A stretch of 64,000 nt of DNA from Polaromonas vacuolata (GTDB lineage: Bacteria; Pseudomonadota; Gammaproteobacteria; Burkholderiales; Burkholderiaceae_C). Shown here one piece after another: positions 48,644 to 58,200 of the stretch; positions within the stretch are counted from its first letter, which is position 1; each line of letters starts with the position of its first letter. The DNA lies in assembly GCF_012584515.1 (NCBI RefSeq), contig NZ_CP051461.1:3281501-3345500 (forward strand). Direction: 5' to 3'. The notes beneath the pieces were generated by a model. The model did not search any database, was not told where the DNA came from, and saw only the letters and a program-made list of their open reading frames with translations. Made by a program: the position numbers and the translations under genes.

Positions 48644-49216
48644 ATGAAAAACAAAATCTTAATTCTCGCCTTTTCCCTGTCCAGTGCGTTGATGGGCAGT
48701 GCTATCGCCATGACGCAGGCCGAGTACAAACTTCAGCAGGAACAGATTTCAGCGAGCTACCGCACCAACGTGAGCAAATGCAATTTAATGGCTGGCAACA
48801 CCAAAGACGTCTGCATGTCAGAGCTCAATGGCGCTGACAAAATTGCCCGGGCCGCTCTGCTGACCAAACAGGAACCTGGCACTGAGCATGATCAAGCTCT
48901 GCGTACAACGCGCAACGACGCGGCCTTTGAGACCGCAAAAAAAATGTGCAACGACTTTGCCGGCAATGTGAAAGATGTTTGCATCGAAGACGCCAATGCC
49001 GCCCACGTCAGCGCAGAGCAAGACAACAAGCTCGCTAGCGTTGCGGCTGGAAGTGGCGCCAACAAAACTGAAAAACTCAAGACTGCGCAAAAAGACGCGC
49101 TCAAAGAAAAACGAGAAGCCGCCTACCTTGCAGTGAAAGTGCGCTGCGACAGTCTAGCCGGCGAAGCCAAAGACAGTTGCGTCAAAGATGCCAAAACCGA
49201 GTACGACATGAAGTGA
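48644..49216 (+). CDS. Secreted protein with three cysteine-pair repeats
   Basis: 190 residues; function not recognised. The signal peptide ends near AIA. The mature part is helical, charged and contains exactly six Cys in three pairs spaced 11 residues apart: 46/57, 102/113 and 168/179. Each pair frames the same motif, C-x3-A-G-x2-K-D-x-C (C-N-L-M-A-G-N-T-K-D-V-C and two variants). The pairs probably form disulfides in the periplasm. Helical Ala/Lys/Glu-rich segments separate them. It has its own upstream gap of 115 bases and no operon partner. Confidence 0.85.
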   Translation: MKNKILILAFSLSSALMGSAIAMTQAEYKLQQEQISASYRTNVSKCNLMAGNTKDVCMSELNGADKIARAALLTKQEPGTEHDQALRTTRNDAAFETAKKMCNDFAGNVKDVCIEDANAAHVSAEQDNKLASVAAGSGANKTEKLKTAQKDALKEKREAAYLAVKVRCDSLAGEAKDSCVKDAKTEYDMK

Positions 49217-49383
49217 TCGCTGACAACGCTGGCATAGCCCGCATCAGGGATATACGACTGGACATATCTAAGTTTTTCTTAGTGATCTTAGAATTACATT
49301 CTTGATTTTGCTCTAAGCTTGCCGCTTCACGCCTAGCTGGCTATCACTTTGAAAATCTTTTCTCGCTTTAACCAAGGCAAGCC

Positions 49384-50793
49384 ATGAACGTCCAAGATGG
49401 ATTGCCGACACGTGCACGCTCGCTAGCACTACTGGTGATCATTCCCGGCATCATCATGGCCGTGCTTGACGGCACGATTGTCAATCTAGCCTTACCCAGC
49501 ATCTCGCAGCAGTTCATGATTGAACCGGCGCAATCTATTTGGATAGTCAACGCTTATCAAATTGCCACCTTAACCATGCTGCTACCGCTGGCCACGCTCG
49601 GCGACATTGTGGGTTACCGCAAAGTCTATCTGGCCGGCATGTTGGTTTTTACATTGGCATCGCTCGCTTGCAGCGCAGCTGATTCACTCACCACACTGTC
49701 CTTAGCGCGCATGCTACAAGGCGTAGGGAGTGCCGGCATCATGAGTATTAACAGTGCTTTGGTGCGGCTGATTTATCCGCGCCATATGTTGGGTCGAGGC
49801 ATAGCCATTAACTCCATGGTGGTCGCTACCACCTCGGTTGCCGGCCCAACCATAGCCGCTGCCGTGCTATCTATCGGCAGTTGGCCGTGGCTATTTGCCA
49901 TCAATATTCCGATTGGTTTGGCATGCTTTTTTCTAGGCCGGAAGTTTTTGCCGGCTAACCGTGAACTGGCTAGCGGCGCACGTTTTTCTCCACTCGACGT
50001 TGTGCTCAATGGACTGATGTTCGGCTTGATTATTTTGGGCATTGATGGCCTTGCCGTGCGCAATCTGCCAGAGCCCGGGCAAGCGGCTGCATGGCTGTGG
50101 TTGCCGCTGGCTGAACTGCTGGCAGGGCTAGTCGTCGGTGTGATTTATGTGCGGCGTCAATTGCGCGAAGCCGTGCCGTTATTCCCGTTAGATTTACTGC
50201 GTATTCCGATTTTTGCTTTATCCATGGGCACGTCGGTAGGCGCTTTCGCGGCCCAAACACTGGCTTATATAAGTCTGCCTTTTTTACTTCTCGAAGGCTT
50301 TGGCCGCAGCCATTGGCAAACCGGTTTACTGCTCAGCGCTTGGCCGCTGGGCATAGTAATGGTGGCACCGTTTGCCGGTCGACTTATAGGGCGCTATGCG
50401 GCCGGGCTGCTGGCCGGCATAGGGCTGGCGCTGCTCTCACTCGGTCTTTTGCTACTGGCCTTTTTACCGGCACAGCCGGCCGACGCGAACATTGTTTGGC
50501 GCATGCTTATTTGCGGCCTGGGTTTTGGTCTGTTTCAGTCGCCCAACAACCACACGATTTTGACCTCAGCGCCCGAGCACCGCAGCGGCGGCGCCAGTGG
50601 CATGCTGGGCACTGCGCGGCTAACCGGCCAGACCACGGGCGCGGTCATGCTGGCCGTCGTATTTAGCAGCTTTAGCGCGCACAGCGGACAAGGTGGATTT
50701 GTGGCCTTGTGCATTGCTTCAGCATTTGCAGCGTTGGCAGGCGTTTGCAGTGCCTTTCGTATCAAGGGACAAAATCGTAGTTTGCGGTCTTAG
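49384..50793 (+). CDS. MFS drug:H+ antiporter, DHA2 (EmrB/QacA) family
   Basis: 469 residues with about 14 membrane segments. The motif L-D-G-T-I-V-N-L-A-L-P in the first helix and G-D-I-V-G-Y-R-K-V-Y after helix 2 are typical of DHA2 exporters, as is the R-M-L-Q-G-V-G-S-A-G stretch. It probably exports toxic or signalling compounds with proton exchange. No membrane-fusion (EmrA-like) or TetR gene is adjacent, so the substrate and control are unknown. It is convergent with the ABC importer cluster. Confidence 0.9.
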   Translation: MNVQDGLPTRARSLALLVIIPGIIMAVLDGTIVNLALPSISQQFMIEPAQSIWIVNAYQIATLTMLLPLATLGDIVGYRKVYLAGMLVFTLASLACSAADSLTTLSLARMLQGVGSAGIMSINSALVRLIYPRHMLGRGIAINSMVVATTSVAGPTIAAAVLSIGSWPWLFAINIPIGLACFFLGRKFLPANRELASGARFSPLDVVLNGLMFGLIILGIDGLAVRNLPEPGQAAAWLWLPLAELLAGLVVGVIYVRRQLREAVPLFPLDLLRIPIFALSMGTSVGAFAAQTLAYISLPFLLLEGFGRSHWQTGLLLSAWPLGIVMVAPFAGRLIGRYAAGLLAGIGLALLSLGLLLLAFLPAQPADANIVWRMLICGLGFGLFQSPNNHTILTSAPEHRSGGASGMLGTARLTGQTTGAVMLAVVFSSFSAHSGQGGFVALCIASAFAALAGVCSAFRIKGQNRSLRS

Positions 50794-50850
50794 TCTGCTT
50801 GGAATTTATCGCTGAAAAAATGGCCGCGTGCAGCGCCATGAGTTGACAGT

Positions 50851-51795
50851 CTACTCACCGCTTGCGGCGTGGCGTATGGACAGCAGCGTCACACGCCCCG
50901 TCTCTAATCCTTGCGCGTCGACTATTCCAGCTTCTTCGGTGCCGGCCATCAACATAGCCGATAAGGCGTCACGCAGTCCGGCAGTTTGCGGCAAACGCGG
51001 CGCTTGCCAAGCCGCTGCACCGGCTTGGCAATAAGCACCCACACTCAGCAGCGCGAGACGTTTAAGCGAACGGTCAGTGCCCACAAAGGCCTCGACAAAA
51101 GTATTCGCGGGTCGCGCCAACAAACGCTCTGGCGTGTCGTATTGAACCAGTTTGCCCTCGCGCAAAATCGCGATGCGCGTGCCCATGCGTATGGCTTCGT
51201 CAATGTCATGGGTGACGAACACAATGGTTTTACCAAGCTCGCGCAGTATGCGTAAAAATTCATCCTGCAGCAGTGCGCGGTTAATCGGATCAATCGCGCC
51301 AAAAGGCTCGTCCATCAGCATCACCGGCGGGTCTGCGGCCAAAGCACGCGCCACACCCACACGCTGCTTTTGTCCGCCGGATAAATCGCGAGGAAAGCGC
51401 TGTCGATAACGGTCGGGATCTAACTTAACCAGCGCCAGTAATTCATCCACCCGACGATTGATGCGCGCTGCATCCCAGCCCAGCAACTTGGGCACCGTGG
51501 CAATATTTTGTGCAATCGTCATATGCGGAAACAAACCGACTTGCTGAATCACATAACCAATCGAGCGACGCAGCGTCACCGCGTCGGTTTGCATGACATC
51601 ATGGCCATCCACCAAAATGCGACCAGCATCGGGTTCTAGCATTCGGTTAATCATGCGCATAGAGCTGGTTTTGCCGCAACCCGAAGGGCCTATCAACACG
51701 CAAATCTCACCGGCCTTGATATGCAGCGACAAGCCATCGACAGCCGCCGGCCCGGTGTTAGCAAAACGCTTGCTCAGGTTTTCAAGAACAATCAT
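50851..51795 (-). CDS. Quaternary-amine (osmoprotectant) ABC transporter ATP-binding protein
   Basis: 314 residues. Walker A GPSGCGKTS, Q-loop region, signature L-S-G-G-Q-K-Q-R-V-G-V-A-R-A-L and Walker B M-L-M-D-E-P-F-G-A-I-D-P are all intact. The C-terminal 70 residues are a short extension in place of full CBS repeats. With two permeases and a binding protein it forms an OpuC/Osm/YehZYXW-type importer for glycine betaine, choline or similar solutes. It is the last gene of the four, overlapping the preceding permease by four bases. Confidence 0.92.
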   Translation of the reverse strand: MIVLENLSKRFANTGPAAVDGLSLHIKAGEICVLIGPSGCGKTSSMRMINRMLEPDAGRILVDGHDVMQTDAVTLRRSIGYVIQQVGLFPHMTIAQNIATVPKLLGWDAARINRRVDELLALVKLDPDRYRQRFPRDLSGGQKQRVGVARALAADPPVMLMDEPFGAIDPINRALLQDEFLRILRELGKTIVFVTHDIDEAIRMGTRIAILREGKLVQYDTPERLLARPANTFVEAFVGTDRSLKRLALLSVGAYCQAGAAAWQAPRLPQTAGLRDALSAMLMAGTEEAGIVDAQGLETGRVTLLSIRHAASGE

Positions 51796-52433
51796 GCGCG
51801 CAGTCCAGGTGAAGTCATGAGGCGCTGCAATGCGCCAAAAAAGTAATCCGCTAACAATGCCATGAGCGCCACTGGAATCGCACCGACCAGCAACTGCGCC
51901 ATAGACATGCCAGCAATCCCCGCGGTGATAAAGTCGCCCAACCCGCCGCCGCCAATAAAAGAAGCCAACACTGCACCCGAGATCACTTGCACCGCAGCAG
52001 TTCGCAATCCCGCAAACAAAGTAGGCAGTGCCAACGGCAGTTGTAATTTAAAAAGTAGTTCGCGGCGCGTCATTCCCATGCCAATCGCAGCGTCAACCAA
52101 GTCCGCGTCGACACCGCGCAAACCAGTAATGCTGTGTGTCAGCAACGGCGGCAAGGCAATTAGCGTGAGGGCAAACAGTGAAGGTGCAAACCCCGTTCCC
52201 AACAGCGGCATGAGTAGCGCCAACAATGCCAGCGATGGCAAGGTGCGTAAAACGTTAGCGACATTTACAAAACCAAGCGCGAGACGCTCACGCCTTACCG
52301 CGACGATGGCAGCTGGAAAACACAGCATGGCGGCAAGCAGTAGCGCCGAAATTGACAACTGGACATGGGTGAGCAATGCGTCCGAAAATCGGTCCGGGTG
52401 CTCCATCAGGTATTGCCATGTCTCAAGCAGCAT
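51792..52433 (-). CDS. ABC transporter permease, osmoprotectant importer (second permease)
   Basis: 213 residues with about five to six membrane segments. The permease loop has A-A-I-G-M-G-M-T-R-R-E-L-L-F-K-L-Q-L-P-L-A-L-P (the EAA-type coupling motif), followed by A-S-F-I-G-G-G-G-L-G-D-F-I. It pairs with the other permease to form the OpuCB/OpuCD-like heterodimer. It overlaps neighbours on both sides (11 and 4 bases). Confidence 0.9.
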   Translation of the reverse strand: MLLETWQYLMEHPDRFSDALLTHVQLSISALLLAAMLCFPAAIVAVRRERLALGFVNVANVLRTLPSLALLALLMPLLGTGFAPSLFALTLIALPPLLTHSITGLRGVDADLVDAAIGMGMTRRELLFKLQLPLALPTLFAGLRTAAVQVISGAVLASFIGGGGLGDFITAGIAGMSMAQLLVGAIPVALMALLADYFFGALQRLMTSPGLRA

Positions 52434-53046
52434 AACGGCGCCTGAGTTTTTGTTCGGCCAGCGCCAGCAAAATGTCGACGGCTACTGCCAACGCACAAAC
52501 CGTGAGTGCACCCGTCCAGATCTTGGCCGTGTGGTTGTTAGAAATACCAGTAAAAATAAGTGTGCCCAGCCCGCCCGCACTGATAAAGGCCGCTACCACG
52601 GTCACGCTGATGATGGTGACAGCTGCCACACGCAAACCCGCAATAATCAAAGGCAAGGCCAGCGGCAGCTCTATGGCGCGCATAATTTGCCAGCGACTCA
52701 TGCCCATGCCACGCGCCGCATCCAATACTTCAGCAGAGACTTCGCGCATGCCGGTGACCACACTGCGAATTAAAATCATCATGGAAAAAGCCACCATGGT
52801 GATGATGGCGTTGACCCGACCCAAACCAAAAAAGGGAATTAAAAAAGCCAACAAGGCCAGCGTGGGCAGTGTGTAGAAAATGCCGGTGACTGTCATCACC
52901 GCTGCATACAAACGTTCACGCCGCGCCGTTAGCATACCAATCAATAGTGAGAGCGCGAATGAAATCACCAGTGCAGTGATTGAAATCGTGATGTGCTGCC
53001 ACAGCGCAATAAGCACATCAGGCCAGTTGGCCAATAACCACTGCAT
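52423..53046 (-). CDS. ABC transporter permease, osmoprotectant importer (first permease)
   Basis: 207 residues, five to six membrane segments, with coupling motif D-A-A-R-G-M-G-M-S-R-W-Q-I-M-R-A-I-E-L-P-L-A-L-P and A-A-F-I-S-A-G-G-L-G-T-L-I. It is homologous to the next permease in the operon. It lies 12 bases after the binding-protein gene and overlaps the second permease by 11 bases, which suggests coupled translation. Confidence 0.9.
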   Translation of the reverse strand: MQWLLANWPDVLIALWQHITISITALVISFALSLLIGMLTARRERLYAAVMTVTGIFYTLPTLALLAFLIPFFGLGRVNAIITMVAFSMMILIRSVVTGMREVSAEVLDAARGMGMSRWQIMRAIELPLALPLIIAGLRVAAVTIISVTVVAAFISAGGLGTLIFTGISNNHTAKIWTGALTVCALAVAVDILLALAEQKLRRRYAA

Positions 53047-53058
53047 AACAGTTCGGCC

Positions 53059-53940
53059 TTACTTGACCAAGCCTTTGGATTTCAGGAAATCATGCGCAAC
53101 CGCCTTGGGTTCGCGTTTTTCGCCATCAACTTGATAGTTCATCTTCGCCATACTGGACTCATCCAGCAAGGCACTTACGCGGTTAAGAACCGGGCCGATT
53201 TTCGGATTCGCGTCCAGCACTTGCTGGCGTATGACGGGCACGACGTAATACGGTGGCCAGAGATTTTTATCATCCTTGAGACGTGTCAAACCGAGCGAGC
53301 TAATCATGCCGTCAGTCGAGTAACCATTGACGACTTGAACCTGATCGCTCTGAATCGCTTGGTAGCGAAGACCGACAGCCATCTGCAGATAGTCGCCAAA
53401 CTCAATGTTGTAAGTCGCCTTCATGGCGGGCAGGCCATCGATACGATCACGAAACTCAGCGCCTGCGCCAAGCTTGAGTTGCTTGGACACACGGGCTAAA
53501 TCGCTGAGTGTTTTGAGCTGGTATTTTTGCGCCGTCTCGGGTTTAACCACTATGGAGTAGCCGTTGTTCAAATTTGACTGATCAAGCACAGCCAGCCCCA
53601 TCTTGGCGTAAGCCGCTTTTACCTTGTCGTAAACCGCCTTAGGGTCAGACATAGTCTGAGCCTTAAGCACCACTAACAGCATGGTGCCGGTGTACTCGGG
53701 ATAAAAATCAATCTGCTTTTCTTCCAGTGCTTTTTGTGCGATCAAAGTGCCGCCGAGGTTGAGCTTTTTCTCGGTCTTGACTCCAGCCGCTTCCAGCGCC
53801 TGCGCATAGATTTCAGCCAACACAAACTGTTCGGTGAAATCTTTAGAGCCAACCCGTACTGCTGTTTGAGCTTGCGCGCTTAGGGACAAAAATATAGCTA
53901 ATGAGAGTGTGCACAGCGCTAATGTTTTATGAATTCGCAT
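53059..53940 (-). CDS. Glycine betaine/carnitine/choline-type substrate-binding protein
   Basis: About 293 residues. The signal peptide ends at AQAQ, with the mature start V-R-V-G-S-K-D-F-T-E-Q-F-V-L-A-E-I-Y-A, the hallmark of OpuAC/OsmX-type binding proteins. No lipobox is present, so it is periplasmic and soluble. It contains F-Y-P-E-Y-T-G-T-M-L, which contributes to the aromatic ligand cage in this family. Two adjacent ATG codons (53943 and 53940) follow a CCGGAA site. First gene of the four-gene importer operon. Confidence 0.92.
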   Translation of the reverse strand: MRIHKTLALCTLSLAIFLSLSAQAQTAVRVGSKDFTEQFVLAEIYAQALEAAGVKTEKKLNLGGTLIAQKALEEKQIDFYPEYTGTMLLVVLKAQTMSDPKAVYDKVKAAYAKMGLAVLDQSNLNNGYSIVVKPETAQKYQLKTLSDLARVSKQLKLGAGAEFRDRIDGLPAMKATYNIEFGDYLQMAVGLRYQAIQSDQVQVVNGYSTDGMISSLGLTRLKDDKNLWPPYYVVPVIRQQVLDANPKIGPVLNRVSALLDESSMAKMNYQVDGEKREPKAVAHDFLKSKGLVK

Positions 53941-54144
53941 CATGATTTCCGGTTCTGGTCTACAGGTGCAAGCATGCAAAGCTGCAGGAAAATTGGCCCC
54001 TTACGCCCATCACAGACATGCAAGGAAAAACGAATAGTAGCATGTGCAAAATGCCCTTGTAGCCGACGATTTGCCTCAGGTATGCAGGGAAATTCTCAGG
54101 CAAAAATCCTGTCAGTCGTCTTTCTACAAAACATTCAAACACAA

Positions 54145-54185
54145 AAAAAAGCCCCGCTAGGCGTGGCGCTTAGCGGGGCTTTTTT
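54145..54185. terminator. Strong bidirectional terminator
   Basis: AGCCCCGCTA at 54150-54159 pairs perfectly with TAGCGGGGCT at 54171-54180 around an 11-nt loop. It is flanked by A runs on the left and T runs on the right, so it works in both directions. It ends the H1-like gene on the minus strand. Confidence 0.85.
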
Positions 54186-54238
54186 AACAGTTATGCAAAC
54201 GGCTTTGGCATTGATGCCGTAGCGCTGCAACAACTCAC

Positions 54239-54727
54239 TTAGGCAGCTTTCACAGCCTTAGCATTTTTACGTGGCGCTTTAGGAGCGGCTGCAGTTGCGA
54301 CGACGGCAACTTTTGCCGGTACTTTTACTGCGCGCTTGGCTGGTGCTTTAACGGCCGCTTTAACGGCAACTTTTGCAGCTGCTTTAACAGCGACTTTTGC
54401 TGGCGCTTTTGCAACGCGCTTGACCGCTGCTTTGGCTGGCGCTTTAACAGCGGCTTTTACAGCGACTTTGGTGGATGCTTTTGCAGGAGCGGACACTGAA
54501 GCTTGCGCTTTGATATCGGCGCGCTGAGCTTTGAGCGCATTGATATCGGCAATAACTTTAGTCTTACGCTCGCCAAGTTTGGCCAAGCTAATTGTTATTT
54601 TTGCGAGTGCTTTAGCTGTTTTTGAAACCGGTGCTTTTTTGACTGCAACTGGTTTTTGGATTTTGTTAGCAGCCCGTTTTGCAGCAGCAGTTGCTGCCTT
54701 AGGAGCCATTTTTTTCGCAGTTACCAT
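54239..54727 (-). CDS. Histone H1-like lysine/alanine-rich DNA-binding protein
   Basis: 162 residues from the ATG at 54727 (AAGGAAATT upstream); a 16-codon longer frame is less likely. Composition is dominated by Ala, Lys and Val, with repeated P-A-K-V-A-V-K-A-A and K-A-P-A-K units in the C-terminal half (about 90-150). A more varied N-terminal part (35-75) may be helical. Such proteins resemble eukaryotic H1 tails and the AlgP/Hc1 type, and compact DNA non-specifically. Repeat number varies between strains in known cases. Function here is inferred from composition only. Confidence 0.8.
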   Translation of the reverse strand: MVTAKKMAPKAATAAAKRAANKIQKPVAVKKAPVSKTAKALAKITISLAKLGERKTKVIADINALKAQRADIKAQASVSAPAKASTKVAVKAAVKAPAKAAVKRVAKAPAKVAVKAAAKVAVKAAVKAPAKRAVKVPAKVAVVATAAAPKAPRKNAKAVKAA

Positions 54728-55116
54728 TTTTAATTTCCTTTTATTTAGTTCGGCAAAACGTTTTTTAAACCACAAATTTTTAGCCGTCTTATATTTGTGT
54801 TGTCTAGATTATCTCGGATATTCATATTTGTCTGTAGAAAATTGATGGCGCATTGTTTTTGCATCATTTTTAAATACTGATCTGTTGCGTCTTACTTCAA
54901 ACTTAAGCACCTGTTTTTACATAGCGACGGTTTATTCAAGACGAATTTTTAAGTTTTGTTTTTTGCCTATTTCAAGCAATTGATAATTCAGACCAAGCAT
55001 GGCCTGACGACTTAAAAAGTAAGGATGCAAACGCTCGCGGCAGTGCGAGCCAGCTTGGCTTTAAAAAATTCGGTGTGCTGAAGTTGTGAAGTGAACCTGC
55101 GGCGAGGGCCGCACGG
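54728..55116. other. AT-rich gap between the H1-like gene and tRNA-Arg
   Basis: About 390 bases, AT-rich, with no supported protein. It should contain the promoter of the H1-like gene and the 3' trailer of tRNA-Arg, since both are on the minus strand. I see no further RNA gene or repeat. Confidence 0.4.
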
Positions 55117-55191
55117 TGGTCCCGCCGACGGGAATCGAACCCATATTTCACGCTTAGGAGGCATGCGCACTATCCATTGTGCTACGGCGAG
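55117..55191 (-). tRNA. tRNA-Arg (anticodon CCU)
   Basis: 75 bases including an encoded CCA. Acceptor CTCGCCG pairs with CGGCGGG. The D stem is GCAC/GTGC. The anticodon stem CATGC/GCGTG encloses the loop CTCCTAA with anticodon CCT. The T arm has ATGGG and CCCGT around TTCGATT. It reads the AGG arginine codon. It is a single gene, not part of a tRNA array. I see no integrase or attachment duplication next to it. Confidence 0.93.
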
Positions 55192-55276
55192 ATTGGTGAC
55201 AAATTTATCAAAAACGACTCTGTTGCGGAGCCGCTAACCATGATTGATTGACATCAAGAACAGCGATTGTATTCGC

Positions 55277-58200
55277 TCAATCGTAGGGTATGGTGAAGAT
55301 CAGGTCGACAGCACTTTGTTGGCCAGTTTGTGCGCGTACTGTAAAGCGCTGCGACAAGTTATAAAAAATATACAACGAGCCTAGTGCACCAGATACGCTG
55401 CGCTCATAAGCGGCGTAAAAATTTCTCGAAAAACGTTTACCCAGTGTTACCGCGCCAGCCGCAGTACTGCCATCGCTATTAGTACTTGCGCTTTTAAATG
55501 AGAGCTCATCTAGTCCAAGCGAGCTAGCCAGACCGCCCGACATACCGCCAGCACTATTTCCCAGTAGCGCCAGCGCAGCTTGTTGTAGCAAAGCTGACTC
55601 GGCACCGCCGCTGGCAGACGAGTGACCGAGTACCAACCAAGAAAGTTTCTCAGCATCCGGTAAATCAGGTTGCGCATACAGGCGCACACGCGGCAGCAAA
55701 GCAGTGCCAGCAATTTGCACGCCGACTCGCTGCGTCAAATTAGGTCTTATGGCGAGTATGTCTAGCGACGGGTTATCTATTGCGCCGGTAAAGCGCAACA
55801 AGCCCTGTTCAACATCGAGTGCTTGACCGTAGGCGCGGTACTGACCGCCCACGGTGTTTACCGTACCAATTAAACGCGGCACGCTGCTACTGCTATCAGC
55901 ACTGAGTTTTAGCTTGCCAGCAACCAAGGTGTTCAAACCCTTGCCCTGAACCCTAAAGTCTCGGCCCAAGTCAATGTCTACGGCCAGGTTAAAACTGCCT
56001 GGCTTAGCCGAGCTAGCCTGCGGCACTTTAGTCTCGGCCGGCACTTTACTACCTGCTGCAATACCCGTGCTGCTACGCACCACCACATCGTCGCCAAGCT
56101 GGGGCGTGCCTTCTTCCGGCAACACGATGCGGGCACGGTCAATCACAAGTGCGCCCTCAAGTTTGGTGTCGCTGCCTATCAAGCTAGCCTGAAGATTGCC
56201 CGACACAGTCAGTTCTCTGTCCGTACGTATGCTGGCGCGTAAGCGTTCAATTTTTGCGTTTAGTTGAACCTCTGGTTTTCCATTTAGCCAAGCCGCTTGA
56301 CCTTGCGCACTAAGACGGCCGCCACTGTCCGTCTCACCTGCGCCTTGCAGTGTGAATTCACTGATCAGCATGCGATTACCGTCAAGTGTGGCGCGCAGTC
56401 GGCCACGGCCAAACTCTAAGCCATCGACAACCGAGCGCAAAGCCAGATCATTAGCCGACAAACTACCCGAGAGTTGCGGTGCAGCGCGATTGCCACTAAT
56501 ACGTAAATCAGTAGCCAGCGAGCCGCGTATGCGCCAACCGGGCGGCGCCAACACAGACCACACACCTAGGCGCGGCAGTTGCGCACGCAGCTGCCCATCG
56601 AGTGGTGCGTCATCTAGCCAGAGCCAACCAGACTCGGCACTGCGTGTAAGCCGGGTGCTGATTTTGCCGTCGGCGCTACCGGCGCGTTGGCTGTCCCAGC
56701 GCAAGGCTAAATTGAGTCGCTCGCCATCACTCGCTAACGTGATGCTGGCTTGCCGCACACCGGCAGCAATGCGTGCAGTGCCGCCGGTTTCGCCCTGCAC
56801 CGTGATGTCGCCGCTGCTGCGCGCAAGACTGGCGTTTAAGCGCAGCGTGTCACTTAGCTGCGCGTCCCACTGAGCATCAAATATCAGATTGCCGTCCAAG
56901 CCGGCGTCAGCCAATTGTGGCCCGCCCACCAGTCCTATCCAAGCCAGCGGTAAACCGGTAATTTTGCCGGTACTGATAAATTCACCACTCCGCCAGCGCA
57001 CCGGTTGCCAGCTAATTTTGGCTGCTGCGGCACTGCTTTTAGCGGTATTGGGTGGACTGAGAAACGCTTGACCTGCAGCGCTTTCAAACCGACCGCCACT
57101 GGCCGACGGCGTCCATTTCAAGGCTAAGGATTCTTTGGTCTCTAAGCGCCAAGTGCCTTCACCCAACGCCGGGTCTTGCAATGTCAAACTAAGCTGCGTG
57201 AGCGCACCCTGCCAGACACCGGCGCTCTGTCCAGCAGTGGCACCCAGCACAAGTTGCAAGCGCCGCACACCAGCGATAAGTTCAGCGTTGATTTTTAACT
57301 GCGCCTGACTTAAGCGGCCAGAAACACTGGCCTGCAGATTTCGCAAACTATAACTGCTGGCTTTGTTTTGCGTCGCCTGAGTCGCTGCGGCAGTGGCGGT
57401 GGCGGTATCACTCTTGCTCAAACTAACAGCAGTAGGAGTAGATGTAGCAGCAACCCGAGCCAGCGGATTAGCCGAGCCCGCAGCACGCGCCGCATTGGCA
57501 GCGAGCGGGCTGGTCGCCAATGTTTGACGCGCTTGCCAATCCAAACGCGGCAGGGTCAAACTCGCTTGCAGTTGCGGGTCTTTCCAGCCGCCTTGCCACT
57601 GCAATTGCAGATCCGCATTGCCACTCGCAATACCGCTGTTGAGCGCCTCTGTCAGCGTTGGCGGCAAGGCTGGCAAGTGCTGCATCCAGCGCAGCGCACT
57701 GGCCACGTCGCCCACTTGTAATTGCAACTGACCATTGCCGCTGGCGGGACGTAATTCACCGCGCACACTGGCGTTAAGGCCTGGTGCTTTAAAAATTAAA
57801 TCTGCTTTGCCAGCAAGCGCTGCTGTTTGGGCTTGCAAGCTGCCGGTGATTTGTGCGTCGTCGGTCTTGAGACTCAACGCTGACAGCGTGAGCGTGCCGC
57901 CCGCAGTTTTTGCATTGAAGTTTCCGTTTGCACTGGCGCTTTGCAAATTTAATTGCGCGAGCAATGCTTCACTAGTTTTGGGGTCACTGGTTTTGGCCGC
58001 GCGACTGGTGCGAATCGAGGCTTGAAAATCAATGCCATTCAAGCCGCCTCGACTTTGCACACTGGCCTGACCACTGAGCGCCGGTGCGGCGAAATGGCGC
58101 ATGATTTTTGACGGATTGATATTATCAAGTTGGGCGACCAGCTGCCAGTTGGGCTCTGCCGCATGACTAGCTGGATCACTAGCGGCATCACTACCCACAG

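Noticed and set aside
55117..55191. tRNA-Arg as an attachment site of a genomic island
   Set aside because: No integrase next to it and no duplicated 3' end seen; both sides are ordinary core genes.
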